From Agapetus fuscipes (taxonomy: Eukaryota; Arthropoda; Insecta; Trichoptera; Glossosomatidae): 64,000 bases of DNA. The notes below the pieces were generated by a model. The model did no database searches. It was not told the origin of the DNA and saw nothing but the letters and a program-made list of their open reading frames with translations. The translations under genes and the position numbers were made by a program. The DNA is taken from the NCBI GenBank assembly GCA_951799405.1, contig OX637345.1:11346001-11410000 (forward strand), read 5' to 3'. Below, in pieces: positions 29,017 to 39,957 of this stretch (its first letter is position 1; each line of letters opens with the position of its first letter).

Positions 29017-29043
29017 CTTCATACCAACCTACAAGCCAAGGAA
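29017..29043 (-). repeat. SINE-A 5' end scrap
   Basis: CATACCAACCTACAAGCCAA: only the first ~25 bp of SINE-A. Confidence 0.6.
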
Positions 29044-29059
29044 TAGCCAAAAATAACCA

Positions 29060-29170
29060 AATATTTGTATGCCTTTTTCCTAGCAACCCGGTCGGGTGAC
29101 GACACAATATTTTTTCTGGCAAAAAATGCACGTACAATTATTTTTGAAAAAAGCTGAAGAGCCCAAAAAC
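29060..29170. repeat. repeat R4 copy
   Basis: CTTTTTCCTAGCAACCCGGT, GTGACGACACAATA and the following block resemble 14270-14410 and 39480-39640. Confidence 0.55.
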
Positions 29171-29223
29171 GTAACGCATTATTCTTTCAACGTGTCCACC
29201 CACCACCTCTTCACATGTATATC

Positions 29224-29470
29224 GCCACCTTAAAGGTAAAACTAAATAAGTGCTGATTCATTGATTTCAGAATCGTGGATTAAACATTTTCTTAGATGTA
29301 ACTTCTCATAGTAAGTGAACTCATTATACGGAAGCGCTCATGACAAACTTGCTAAACTAAAGGATTTTCATACTTTGTTAGAATTTTCTCTCGTAGAAAA
29401 TATGGGAAAAAGTGCACTTATATGAGAAACCCGTGTTAGCTTAATATGCCACTTATTCAGTTATACCCCT
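29224..29470. repeat. MITE-7 copy 2, uninterrupted
   Basis: ACCTTAAAGGTAAAACTAAA / CACTTATTCAGTTATACCCC TIRs, ~247 bp. Shows the state of MITE-7 without the SINE-B insertion seen at 13640. Confidence 0.82.
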
Positions 29471-29779
29471 AACAGTGCTATTCAAAAAACATTACATCCA
29501 TAGCTGATCTACGGATCATCGATTTTTATGTATGGAAAATTCACTGTAGGATGCGGATGAGCCACGGCTTTGCTGTTTGAGAATAACACCGAGTCTAAGG
29601 CAGGGGTCTCCAAACTATTTAACCCATAGGGTCTGGGTGATTTGTTGGGTGGAAAATTTTGAAAATTTGACAATTGAAACGGTGTTTTTAAGCATTTCCA
29701 GTCTATTTTTACAACTTTTTTTTTTAACAAAATGAAGTGTGTCTGAGTCTAGCTTATATCCGTTTTTTAAACCAACATA

Positions 29780-29926
29780 ATTAATACAAAAAAATAAAAA
29801 TTGCTTTGTTTTAATTCACATGAGTTTATTTTTTGACACGACCAGTTTCGGGAGAAGCAGTACCTCCCATCTTCAGAATAAACTCATGTGAATTAAAACA
29901 AAGCAATTTTTATTTTATTGTATTAA
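29780..29926. repeat. MITE-6 with CTGAAGA hairpin
   Basis: Near-perfect arms ATAAAAATTGCTTTGTTTTA and its complement, continuing through AATTCACATGAGTTTATT. The centre (29835-29876) carries the minus-strand hairpin module CTGAAGA..CTCCCGAAACTGGTC. Confidence 0.88.
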
Positions 29927-30110
29927 AATGAACTTTTTCTACTCCCATTTGGTAATTTACTAATTACAAAACGGCTAACGCAATCACAATGCCATCCATT
30001 TCTACACCCGTTGCATAATGTTACATTATGCAACCGGTAACCGTGTTAAAATGAACATATGCGCATTGTCAGAATTGGAACCATTTTTTAATTTCAAATG
30101 TCAACCTTGT

Positions 30111-30227
30111 ATGGGGGTATGAAGACCTGTCAATCCAAGATGGCCGCAAGCGATCAGCTGATTAGGCTTCATACAATATTAGTGATATTCGGTAGGTAGG
30201 AATTACCGTGGTGATGAGACTTTCAGC
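30111..30227. repeat. MITE-4, half copy
   Basis: GTATGAAGACCTGTCAATCC, AAGATGGCCGCAAGCGATCA and GGTAGGTAGGAATTACCGTG match 48894-49059; the left arm is missing. Confidence 0.82.
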
Positions 30228-30409
30228 CCTGTTCAGATGAAAATAAATAAGTATATTTTATGTGTAGAGTCAAATAAAAATTGTTAATAGTGCTAAAATT
30301 TATCGAATTTATTTATCGCATTGCTCCAAATAAAGCTTTCCTTTTTTCAATGGAAAATAAAAGGCTTGAATACAAAAAAATTCACCGCAAAAAATAAACA
30401 AACTCAAAA

Positions 30410-30641
30410 AGTTACTTGGTTAATAGGTGAGTATGAGGTTGATCACCTATGCTGTACAAATTTGGTTCACCTGCCAATACAACTGCAGGGCATATGTTTA
30501 TTTGAGTTTTGGGTTTGAATGTTTAAGCTTATATGCAGGATGTAAAAGCGCGACCTTATACATATGTGTCGGCTTGTGGGCATGAATTCAATATGAAACC
30601 TAAATATAATTTATTTTTACAACTTAGGTTAGATTAGATAA
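30410..30641 (+). repeat. SINE-A, old diverged copy
   Basis: Fixed 5' end ACTTGGTTAATAGG, a diverged body and the tail TTAGGTTAGATTAGAT. Confidence 0.78.
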
Positions 30642-31002
30642 TCGAAGGGAATGATAAATCACACGTTTTGACAAAGGTAAGGTTTTAATTACTTCAAATG
30701 GACGAGTACATTATAATGACTATTATTCACTATTTTGTTAATTCTCTCATGGTCGTAGAAAAAGTATTGTATGCCACTGCACGTAATTAGTCTTTGTAAC
30801 ACTCGTGCTTTCTATTGTGCCATTCGGCTGCGCCTCATGGCACAAACTAGCACTCGTGTTAAAAAGACTATCATTACTTGGCAGTGGCATAAATAACTAT
30901 TCACGAAGTAACTGCTGAAAATCTAGATAATACAACATAATTAATTTAACTAGTTAAAGTTAAATAAAAAAGAATAAGCATTTTAAATATAAAACATTTT
31001 GT

Positions 31003-31262
31003 TCCTTGACTTATAGATTGGTATGCGGCTGACCACCCATACTGTAAAAAAATGGTTCACTTTGCCAATGTCACCCCTGTTTCAGGGAAGGACGGCAAGA
31101 GTTGCAAGGCTTATGTTCATTTGAGATTGAGTTTTTATATTGTAGGTCCACATGCGGCATGTGTTAGCGTGAAATTATACATGTCTGCTTGTGGGAATGC
31201 ATTTAATATAAATCTTAAATGATATATATCTTTGAAGCTTAGATTAGATTACTTAGATTAGA
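31003..31262 (+). repeat. SINE-A copy, near full length
   Basis: Begins TTCCTTGACTTATAGATTGG, ends TTAGATTAGATTACTTAGAT. Very close to the LINE family 1 tail. Confidence 0.94.
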
Positions 31263-31619
31263 ATACAAAGGTTCTCAAAATCTAAAATGTTTTTTTTATT
31301 GGCGTCTGCGGGCCGGACCAAATCCTTTCGCGGGCCGCATTTGGAGACCCCTGTCTAAGGTATCGATATGTCAGGAGGTATATTTTGATACAGGGCGTTT
31401 TCTCCGGGCGGCACACATTTCACGCTATGACGTTATATATATTTTTATTCACAGCATGCACTTGAAATAATAATAATAATAGTAATGGGCAGTTAGTGGA
31501 GCTGAGAATGCAAATGACGCGGCGAGGAATGTGCCTGCTGATACAAGTGGCTAGTGGCTAGTGGCTGCTACCTGCTACCTACCAATGCATAATATTAGTG
31601 AGTAGTTAGCACACTGGTC

Positions 31620-31830
31620 AGTGGACCAGCCCAGTGACTTACATTACCACCGTGTCACAACAAATCGGTCAAAGATATCACGTCCATGGACAAATCCGTC
31701 ACACGACAGTTCGTCCACACGACTTATCGGTCAACGACATTTCGGTCACAGACAACACGTCCACAGAAACATCGGTAATGGACAATTTGATCACACGACT
31801 TTTTGGTAAACGACATTACGGTAGCATCCA
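31620..31830 (+). repeat. degenerate minisatellite, ~15-bp period
   Basis: Repeated phrases such as AAATCGGTCAAAGA, CACACGACTTATCGGTCA, CGACATTTCGGTCACAGA and ACATCGGTAATGGACAA. The inverse phrase family recurs at 32390-32530, and a related one at 57890-58100. Confidence 0.7.
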
Positions 31831-31842
31831 GTATCCGTAGTA

Positions 31843-32012
31843 CGAGTGTTTTCACAATACTGGAAGTATTGAGTATTCGAGAAAAATGTATGTGAACTTG
31901 AAAAGCACCTCTAGAAAAAAAGTTTCGAAACTTGTTTCGCCAGAGGTGCTTTTCAAGTTCACATACATTTTGCTCGAATACTCAATACTTCGAGTATTGT
32001 GAAAAAACTCGC
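31843..32012. repeat. MITE-5, near-perfect ~75-bp arm palindrome
   Basis: ACAATACTGGAAGTATTGAG.. and AAAAGCACCTCT on the left mirror AGAGGTGCTTTTCAAGTTCA.. and CTCAATACTTCGAGTATTGT on the right. Would extrude as a long hairpin. Confidence 0.9.
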
Positions 32013-32389
32013 ATTTCGGGTACAGCTGCATTACAGAAAACTTGCTCTCCAAATAACAAACCTTTAGATTTACTGTAGTTTTGATCAAATCTGTCTTTGG
32101 ATTATAATAAAATGGAAAGTTTCGGGTTTGAGTGGACTGTATTTTACTTTCTTGGCTTCCACAGGGGGTTCAACCATTAGGATGACCTTTCTATTCCCAA
32201 TGGGTGGGTTTCTGGTTACGCCAACATAATCATAAAGCAACTGCAAGGACTTGTCTTGAGTTGCTCTGGTTTCCTGGAGGCTTCATCTTTATTGGGTGGT
32301 GACATTTATCGAGCTTTTGGCGTCGATGTAGGTGAGTTAACGAAGGACCGAACGACTATCGACCTTCGAGGTGATGTAAAATATCTCCA
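32013..32389. other. no recognised feature
   Basis: Lies between MITE-5 and the second minisatellite arm. No coding homology. Confidence 0.4.
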
Positions 32390-32530
32390 TCCGTGTCCGA
32401 TGTGTCTATGGACGGGTTATCTGTGGCCGAGTTGTCTGTGACCGAAAAGTCGTGTGGACGAACTGGCGTGCCACCGATTTGTCCAGGGCCGAGCTGTCTG
32501 TGAGCGGGTTGTCTGCGACTGATTTGTCGC
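32390..32530 (-). repeat. degenerate minisatellite, inverse of 31620-31830
   Basis: TGTGGCCGAGTTGTCTGTGA, CCGAAAAGTCGTGTGGACGA and GAGCGGGTTGTCTGCGACTG are the complement-type phrases of the earlier array. Confidence 0.65.
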
Positions 32531-32721
32531 AGAACCCATTACCACACTGCCGAGGCACGCAAGCGATGTAAGTGTGAACAGTGGAGCAGAATGTTGGCGG
32601 TGCGCACCTTCCATACTCCTGTACGAGACAGGGATCTCGACTTCCTCTGCCAAACCCACTGTCTTAGGTTCTTCTAACAAAATATTACCCTGTACCTACA
32701 GAGCGATCACTCCGTAGAGGT

Positions 32722-33423
32722 GTAACGCAATTAAGCTACACATATAGTGTAACTTCTTGCTGCGTTATTCCCGAAGGGGTCACTATAATCTATAATCTAA
32801 GTTGCAAGGATATATTCATTCAAAGCTCTCAGATGTATGCCCACAAACAAACACGTGTAGTTCGCGCTTACAAATGCAGATTGTGTACTTACAAATAAAA
32901 TCCAAACCTCAAATGAACATAAGCCCTGCAACTCTTGCCGACATTCCCTGAAACAGGGGTGACATTGGCAAAGTGAACCATTTTTTACAGTATGGGTGGT
33001 CGCCTCATACCAACCTATAAGTCAAGGAATTCATACCAACCTATAAGTCAAGGAATGTTTTAACTCATTGTTTTATACTGTCGATTGTAACTCTAACATG
33101 TATGTATATTTATATTTTTTGTGAAATTGGCATACCGCCGTAAATAAAGAATAAAGAAATAAAGAAATGTGGCGATTCAGAACCTATTTATTAACGGATA
33201 AGATGGGGGCCGACCACTTCAGTTGAAGTGGGGTTTCCCAGCTTCCTCGGGAGCTGGTTCTCATATTTGTGAAGGCTGAGTAAACCTTGCCGGTATTATA
33301 TTTTTAGTTTTGAAGTAAACATCGAAACGGGAAATCATTTTTGACAACCTCGGTGGGCATCGAACCCTTGCTCTCAGGTTGAAATGCAAGCATTCTACCA
33401 GCTGAGCTATCAACCGGATTTTT
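32722..33423 (-). repeat. SINE-B copy split by a ~390-bp SINE-A-containing insertion
   Basis: The 3' end of SINE-B lies at 32722-32780 and the rest, including the tRNA-like head (ATAGCTCAGCTGGTAGAATG), at 33168-33423. Bases GGGGTCAC / ATGTGGCG are contiguous in other copies, so 32781-33167 was inserted afterwards. Confidence 0.87.
32787..33055 (-). repeat. SINE-A copy nested in SINE-B
   Basis: Minus orientation. Its 5' end is duplicated: CATACCAACCTATAAGTCAA occurs twice in a row (about 33007-33055). Confidence 0.92.
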
Positions 33424-35379
33424 TACGAGCTTGGTATTGTAGAGTTCCCCCCCCTGGCGAAATGAAAATGGGGAGATAAGTCCGGATACTGTATTCTGGA
33501 AATGGTGTTATATGACAGGCGAGCCAATGGCCGTGCTCCTGCATCCATGTTCTCCAAATGATGAGTTCTCCATAGTTCTCCATATGGTGTGATCTTCCCT
33601 CTCAGAGAGATTGTTGAAGATCCCTGGTGAATGATGAACTCCTGGTTGATGAAGAAAGATCAGAGATCTTGGAACGCTGGTACTGCTCGTACTAAAACTG
33701 GTGCTGGTAATCCCTCGTTGATGGGGAATAGATCAGAGATCTTGGAAGGTGCAGAAAGTTCCCTCGTTGCCTCCTCGGAGGTCGTGAACTGGTTTTGGCC
33801 ATTTGTGTGATCGTCTAGCTAAGGTTAGGACTCCTCGTCGTGTGGAAGATAATGAAACGGAACGTTGTGTAAATTTTTTGTTTTACCGTTTCAAAATCTA
33901 CTTTAGTGGCAAACCCAAATTCGTTATCGTTTGGTGTGGAACATACGCATTTTCTAACTAAATTGTAAATTCAAAATTATAATTAAAAAGCTTACGAGAT
34001 TTAAGTTACGTGTAATGCAAAATGACTACATGATATTAAAACCGATTTTAAAACAAGTGACTTTCATTTTTAATGGGATTTTGTTTTCTGTGAAATTACT
34101 AGAACCCGCTCTGGTAAGGTCACGGCGTATAGAAAAAACACGGCAGTCAACGTATTCAAAGGCGTATACAAAATGAGGAACAAGGAAAAAGGGGGGACGC
34201 AGATCGCGAAAAGTTAATTGATGTGTTAATTTTGTTAGTCTTTTTATTTGACAGATTACATAAATTTACAAAATAACATTATAATAACAATATGAATAAA
34301 TTACATTATGCCTAAATGTATTACGTATAATATATTTATAATGATATGCAAAATCTACCTCCACCCACCCCATAATTATTTTAATTAAAATCCCACCTCT
34401 AAGTAGAAAATCTGCCTGCTAGCTCCAATGGAGAAGCCAGTGGACTTGCGACCTCTGGAGTAGGGTTATTCGATCGAATTACAAGCTCAACGCTCCCCTT
34501 CTTCACCAAAGAAACGTCACAGGACTTTAGCACGCTAATTCCTGGCAAAAGGAAAGGAAGTCTTGTTACCAGCTTCGACTAAGTGTTACCCCACTGGGTC
34601 GGATATTTCAGCATTCCCGTTACCAAAACTTAACGCGCGCCTACTCCATACTCTATTCCAAGCTGCTTTTGTTAGAGAAGACAGCTTCTAATTTACCCCA
34701 TCATTCTACCAAAATTCGCAATACCATGGCACCGTCTGATACTCAGCAAGTCTGGCCAAGTAGACCCGAGACAGATGCCAAAATAAAGAAAACCTGGCAA
34801 AACAATATTTGTGGAAATATCTACTCCATAACCTGTTCCTGGTACACCTCAATATCGGGAAAACCCGATATGGGTGGAAGACCCGAAGCACAGACTACGA
34901 AAGACCTTTCCACATCCCCATAAATAATGCCTTAACCAATCGAAATTCGAATGGTAGAAAAATAATTGTGCAAACCGCTTTACTCACGGACAGGAACACG
35001 CCACTGGTTTTAAGTTTGTATTAATGTCGCGACATTAGTTATTTTTAGTGCAATCAGCTTAATTATTTTCTCCCGGCAGCATCTCAGGTCCATTATCAGC
35101 TCCATCCTCACACAAACACCCACAAATCAAATATTAAACAGCAATTTTCAGGATTTTAGCTAATGATTTTACACAGAAGAGACACGTCACCCACGGGAAA
35201 CAGATCGAAACTGAATTCAACCCAGCAATGGAGTTGTCAAAGGACAGCTCAAGGTTTTTTTATGAGGGTACCTTTTTTTGTTCCAAGTTTTTAAGTGCCA
35301 TAGAAAGATATATTATACTTTGTATAGAATTACGGATGTAAAAACGAATATGGATAGAGTCAGATCTTTACAGTATGTA
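33424..35379. other. no recognised gene; possibly unique sequence
   Basis: The longest stretch without a recognised repeat. GATCAGAGATCTTGGAA occurs twice (33658, 33730) and GTTCTCCATA recurs near 33575. A palindrome TGTCGCGACA lies at ~35025. Frames of 60-85 codons at 34669-35024 show no motif. Confidence 0.45.
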
Positions 35380-35640
35380 TGTTCCTTGACTTATAGGTTG
35401 GTATGCGGCTGACCACCCTACTGTAAAAAAATGGTTCACTTTCCCAATGTCACCCCTGTTTCAAGGAAGGACGGCAAGAGTTGCAGGGCGTATGTTCATT
35501 TGAGATTGGGTTTTTATATTGTAGGTTCACATGCGGCATGTGTTAGCGCGAAATTAAACACGTCTGCTTGTGCGAATGCATTTAATATAAATCTTAAATG
35601 ATATATATCTTTGCTGCAGTAGATTAGATTAGATTAGATT
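35380..35640 (+). repeat. SINE-A copy, near full length
   Basis: TTCCTTGACTTATAGGTTGG start, (GATTA)n end. Directly followed by a SINE-C. Confidence 0.94.
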
Positions 35641-35857
35641 GGTCGTCGCTACAAAACGCCAATTCTCAAGCAAGACCCAGTTGCTATAAGGCTGAATGGA
35701 CCTGTAGTGACCGGTCTTAGGTAAAGATACATGAAATTTTCACCCCAGCGAACAGCATTTGAAAAATAAAAAGGTATATTTTTGGTGCTCCGCGCAGGAT
35801 TCGAACCCACGACCTTCCGTTTACGAGTCCACATCGTTACCATTGGACTACCGACCT
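35640..35857 (-). repeat. SINE-C copy
   Basis: Minus orientation, B box GGTTCGAATCC (seen as GGATTCGAACC) and A-box region TAGTCCAATGGTAACG. Confidence 0.88.
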
Positions 35858-36267
35858 ACTGCGGGAAAGATTGTCCAGAAAAATTCTCTTATAGACGTGT
35901 TGTTATTGTAGTTGTGTGGAGCAGAGCAATGGCCATGATTGTCCTCCTACGGCTTCCCGTCAGATAACAGCGAAACTGGCGCGGCCAGATTACACCCAGT
36001 CTGGCTGGGCTTCCTGCGCGGAGATGCCCAGCACGGCGCAGCTACTGCATGGCGGCATCTCCAACACATGACACGACAGCCAGCGCGACTCACTCCTCCT
36101 GTCGGTCATAAGCCTGTGACGTGATTGAGTCATCAACTTCAGTACATCTGTGACCGGTTTTTCGCGAGAGCAAACTGAATTAGATGAATCTCTGTCACCA
36201 AGCAAGAATATTAATCTTTAGAGGAAACCTAAAGAGCCGAACTGCTAATGCCCGTCAAAAAATATCG
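35858..36267. other. no recognised feature, locally GC-rich
   Basis: Around 35980-36120 the sequence is GC-rich (CTGGGCTTCCTGCGCGGAGA) with 60-70 codon frames on both strands but no recognisable motif. Possible old coding or repeat DNA. Confidence 0.35.
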
Positions 36268-36525
36268 GTGTTATGGCCGAGGGTCAGGTGGCCGATCTTT
36301 CTAGCCGCCAGCGTATTTGGAATATAATAACGCTGGTTCGATCCCTGCCTGGGTCCATCGACCATATCTTTGACTCTGGTTCAACTTATGTCATTGGGTA
36401 ATTTTTTTTTTTTTTTAAATAAACAATAATGAATTATTCATTGATGATATTTATACCTGTTTCTGGCCAGGCAGAAGACGTTGGTAAATTGCATACTTCT
36501 TAACAAATTTATTTTTAATAAAAAA
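36268..36525 (+). repeat. SINE-D copy, full length, tRNA-derived
   Basis: Reference copy: A box in TTATGGCCGAGGGTCAGGTG, B box GGTTCGATCCC, TGGTTCAACTTATGTCATTG, TAATGAATTATTCATTGATG core, tail GGTAAATTGCATACTTCTTA plus A-rich end. The head resembles a Ser/Leu-type tRNA. Confidence 0.9.
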
Positions 36526-36592
36526 AAAAGACAAAAAACATGTTTATCTCGGTCACAGTCTGGTCAGTTGGTATTTTTTTTTAAGTCCCGGC

Positions 36593-36740
36593 AAGGTTTA
36601 CTAAGAAACTCCCATTTCAACTGAAGAGGTTGGCGTAGGTAGAACCGGTCCCCTTACGTGTAAAAAAACAAATGGGTTCCACTCGTTACATGCGTCCCCT
36701 TTGGGAAGAACGCGACAAGAAGTTACGCTATATGTATAGC
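36593..36740 (+). repeat. SINE-B 3' half
   Basis: CCCATTTCAACTGAAGAGGT, CCCCTTACGTGTAAAAAAAC, ACAAGAAGTTACGCTATATG. Confidence 0.82.
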
Positions 36741-37305
36741 TGAGCCACATCATGAGAATTGTTCAATGTACAAAATCTGTCTAAATTCAATGAAAATCTA
36801 ATCCAAAACTTCAGAATCCTAACCAACCAGTCAGGGCACAAGCGTTAACCACTAGACTACGCTCGATATTGGATGTACGCCAACCATCACTCAAGAGTCG
36901 TTTGAAGAAGAATGCTTGCACGTTGGACGCTTCAGATAACGTAGAGTAGAGAGATGGAGAGATGAGTCACCGCGATGTTGGTCCACCGCCATTATCGATC
37001 TGCTCCGTATCCTTGTGAGGGGGTGAACGAGGGTGAGGGGGGCGGGGGGGACAAGGACGGGCCAAGGACGGGGGGCAAGGATACAATGTTATAGCATGGT
37101 ACAATGGATCTGTGGACTAGAAAATATTTTAACGAAAATAGACATGATATATAAGTCGTATAACTGCAAACGCCGTCATCCCCAAAATTTATTATTTTTT
37201 AAATAATGATTGAATTGGATTATGCGCAGTGTAACAAATCATTTGCTGTGTGCGATGTTTTATTTTTATTTTATTTTATTTTATTTTAATAGGACAACAA
37301 ACAGC
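36741..37305. other. no recognised feature; G-rich tract
   Basis: A G-rich run at 37015-37080 (GTGAGGGGGGCGGGGGGGAC) stands out in AT-rich DNA and could form a quadruplex. Confidence 0.45.
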
Positions 37306-37307
37306 GT

Positions 37308-37948
37308 TACATCTATATCTATAAAGAAGGATGTGTGTATGTATGTATGTATGTATGTATGTATGTATGTATGTATGTATGTATGTATGTATGTATGTAT
37401 GTATGTATGTATGTATGTCCCCTATAGACTCATAAACCGCTCATCCGATTTTGACGAAATTTTCAGGAAACATGTAACATATTCTTAGAACGAATCCTGT
37501 GAAGTTTGATGGTGATCAAATAAACAGTGGTTCTCAATTCTCGATATTTCAGCAACGAGGTCGGTAAATTTTGAAACCACCCAATAGAAGAAGACCATTA
37601 TATTCAACTACAATACATAATCTTAGTTGCAAATATACATTTACATTAAAGATTCATATAAAATGCATGCTCACAAGTAGACACATGTAAGTTCACGCTT
37701 ACAAATGCTGCATGTGTACCCACTCATAATTTAAAATCCAAATCTAAAATGAACAACCCAGTAACTTTTACTTTACGCCAACTTGAAATGGATGTTATTC
37801 AGCTCCTGAGTGGCTTGACACTCATTTCTTATGAAGGCTGAGTAAGCCTTGCCGGTATTTTATTTTGGGTTTAAAATAAACACTGAAACGGGAAATAATT
37901 TCTGACAACTTCGGTGGGATTCTAACTCGAGATCTCGGCATGGAATGC
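37308..37948. repeat. tandem ~640-bp duplication, unit 1
   Basis: CTATATCTATAAAGAAGGAT, (TATG)n, then CTCATAAACCGCTCATCCGA, a partial SINE-A (minus, 37616-37760) and a partial SINE-B (minus, 37785-37948). Repeats almost unchanged at 37950-38586. Confidence 0.93.
37331..37418. repeat. (TATG)n microsatellite
   Basis: About 22 units of TATG; a second tract is at 37979-38053. Confidence 0.97.
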
Positions 37949-37949
37949 A

Positions 37950-38586
37950 ATCTATCTATCTATATCTATAAAGAAGGATGTGTGTATGTATGTATGTATG
38001 TATGTATGTATGTATGTATGTATGTATGTATGTATGTATGTATGTATGTATGTTCCCTATACTCATAAACCGCTCATCCGATTTTGACGAAATTTTCAGG
38101 AAACATGTAACATATTTTTAGAATGAATCCTGTGAAGTTTGATGGTGATCAAATAAACAATGGTTCTCAATTCTCAATATTTCAGCAACGAGGTCGGTAA
38201 ATTTTGAAACCACCCAATAGAAGAAGACCATTATATTCAACTACAATACATAATCTTAGTTGCAAATATACATTTACATTAAAGATTCATATAAAATGCA
38301 TGCTCACAAGTAGACACATGTAAGTTCTCGCTTACAAATGCTGCATGTGTACCTACTCATAATTTAAAATCCAAATCTAAAATGAACAACCCAGTAACTT
38401 TTACTTTACGCCAACTTGAAATGGATGTTATTCAGCTCCTGAGTGGCTTGACACTCATTTCTTATGAAGGCTGAGTAAGCCTTGCTGGTATTTTATTTTG
38501 GGTTAGAAATAAACACTGAAACGAGAAATAATTTCTGACAACTTCAGTGGGATTCTAACTCGAGATCTCGGCATGGAATGCAGTTA
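37950..38586. repeat. tandem ~640-bp duplication, unit 2
   Basis: Same composite in the same order (partial SINE-A 38240-38392, SINE-B 38408-38614). A few differences, e.g. AGACTCATAAACC versus ACTCATAAACC. SINE-B continues past the unit into its tRNA-like head, so unit 2 holds the older junction. Confidence 0.93.
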
Positions 38587-38648
38587 CTCTACCAACTAAG
38601 CTATAGACCGGACTTTTTACAAATATGGTGGATCGATATCGGTTTGGT

Positions 38649-39200
38649 TAGGGGTAAGCAACCTGCGGCTCACCAGCCACATGCGGCTCTTTGGGTGTGA
38701 AGTTACGGCTCTTTAGCTTCATACGCAAATATAAAAAAAACGCAGAATTATACTTCTGATCGAAAAAAACTAAATCGTTCTGAATCGATTAACGATCTCT
38801 CCGCTACTTGTACTCGCTTTTCACCCCCCACCCTCCCCCCGCCCTATCGACGCTATTTATTGTTGGCAAAAAAACATTTGTGGCTCTTTACAAATCCAAA
38901 TCCAAAATAAGATAGGTATCATTTGAGATTCACATCAAATGCATTCCCATAAGCAGACACGCATAATTTCGCGCTCACACATACCGCATGTGGAAATACA
39001 ATATAAAAACCCAATCTTAAATGAACATAAGCCCTGCAACTCTTGCCGACCTTCCCTGAAACAGGGGCGACATTGGCAAAGTGAACCATTTTTTACATTA
39101 TGGGTGGTCAGCCTCATACCAACCTATAAGTCAAGGAAAAACTTTAAAATTTGTAAATTTTAATTTTTGGCTCTTCCGACTCAAAAGGTGGCCGACCCCT
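38649..39200. mobile_element. second hAT-like element, SINE-A inserted
   Basis: Left end AGGGGTAAGCAACCTGCGGC, right end (complement) AGGGGTCGGCCACCTTTTGA, with subterminal GCGGCTCTTTG / TTTGGCTCTTCC blocks. No clear 8-bp duplication, so it is older than the element at 29601. Confidence 0.7.
38893..39138 (-). repeat. SINE-A copy inside hAT-like element
   Basis: Minus orientation, both ends visible (TTCCTTGACTTATAGG; AAATCCAAATCC tail). Confidence 0.9.
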
Positions 39201-39479
39201 GGCCTAGACAAAAGTTCCAAATTAAAAAATGTTATTCAAGTATTCCAAGTTGAATTTTAGAAATGTAAGAAAGCTTTTATATCCCGCACTTATAAAAAAT
39301 ACGATAAACGAAAGTTCGTATGTAGGTCACAACTAGAAGACCATATTGAAATATATTATTATTATTAAAACCTTTTATTGAAACATACTTTTAATTAAAA
39401 TATACATAATATAGTTGTTTTTTCAAAAAACGCATTTCTGTAAAATTATATACTCACCACAAATTTAAAGATCGTTTTT

Positions 39480-39640
39480 TTCTCGGCGGTTAAACGTCTT
39501 TCTTCTATGTGACAATGGTCCAAAGCAACCAAGATAAACAAAATGTTTGCCTTTTACCTAACCCGGCCGTGCGACTTACAATTTTGTTGTCAATAGAAAA
39601 TGTTCCGTGTGCACTACCTAAAACTTTCACTTATTGAAAT
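39480..39640. repeat. repeat R4 copy
   Basis: TTCTCGGCGGTTAAACGTC, CCAAAGCAACCAAGATAAAC, TTTTGTTGTCAATAGAAAAT: same family as 14270-14410. Confidence 0.65.
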
Positions 39641-39957
39641 AATGGATAGAGCACATTTTAAATGTGGGGAAAAAATGTGAATTCACTTGGCCGGGATAAA
39701 GACAGGACAGGGAGTCAAAAATTCAACATAAATTTAACACTTTTATGGAGATAGTTGAAAAAACACTTAAGTGCATCATATTGTATGAAGCATTTTCCCC
39801 AACTGCATACGTTTCACAGTGCGGTTACATTGAAAAATATTCCTGATTGTTTGGAATACATTAATTTCTTCCCTTTGCTCAAAGAGTATAGTGAATTTTA
39901 TAGATTAGTTCTTTAATTGTATGATTATAAAATTTGTTTTATTGTTTATATTCTTTT
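39641..39957. other. no recognised feature
   Basis: AT-rich; nothing coding. Confidence 0.4.

Larger units (their letters stand above)
29601..31352. mobile_element. hAT-type non-autonomous element with 8-bp TSD and nested insertions
   Basis: Left terminus CAGGGGTCTCCAAAC, right terminus GTTTGGAGACC-like (TTTGGAGACCCCT). Flanked by GTCTAAGG at 29593-29600 and 31353-31360: a perfect 8-bp duplication as expected for hAT transposition. Inside are MITE-6, MITE-4 and two SINE-A copies. No transposase frame was found. The CGGGCCGGACC / GGGCCGCATTTGG subterminal block is common in animal hAT elements. Confidence 0.85.

Noticed and set aside
34669..35024. Three overlapping 60-85 codon frames in the longest repeat-free stretch
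   Set aside because: No recognisable domain, no splice chain and no codon pattern that I could defend as coding; left as unassigned.
37210..37488. Frame with a (MYVC)n repeat
   Set aside because: Translation of the TATG microsatellite.
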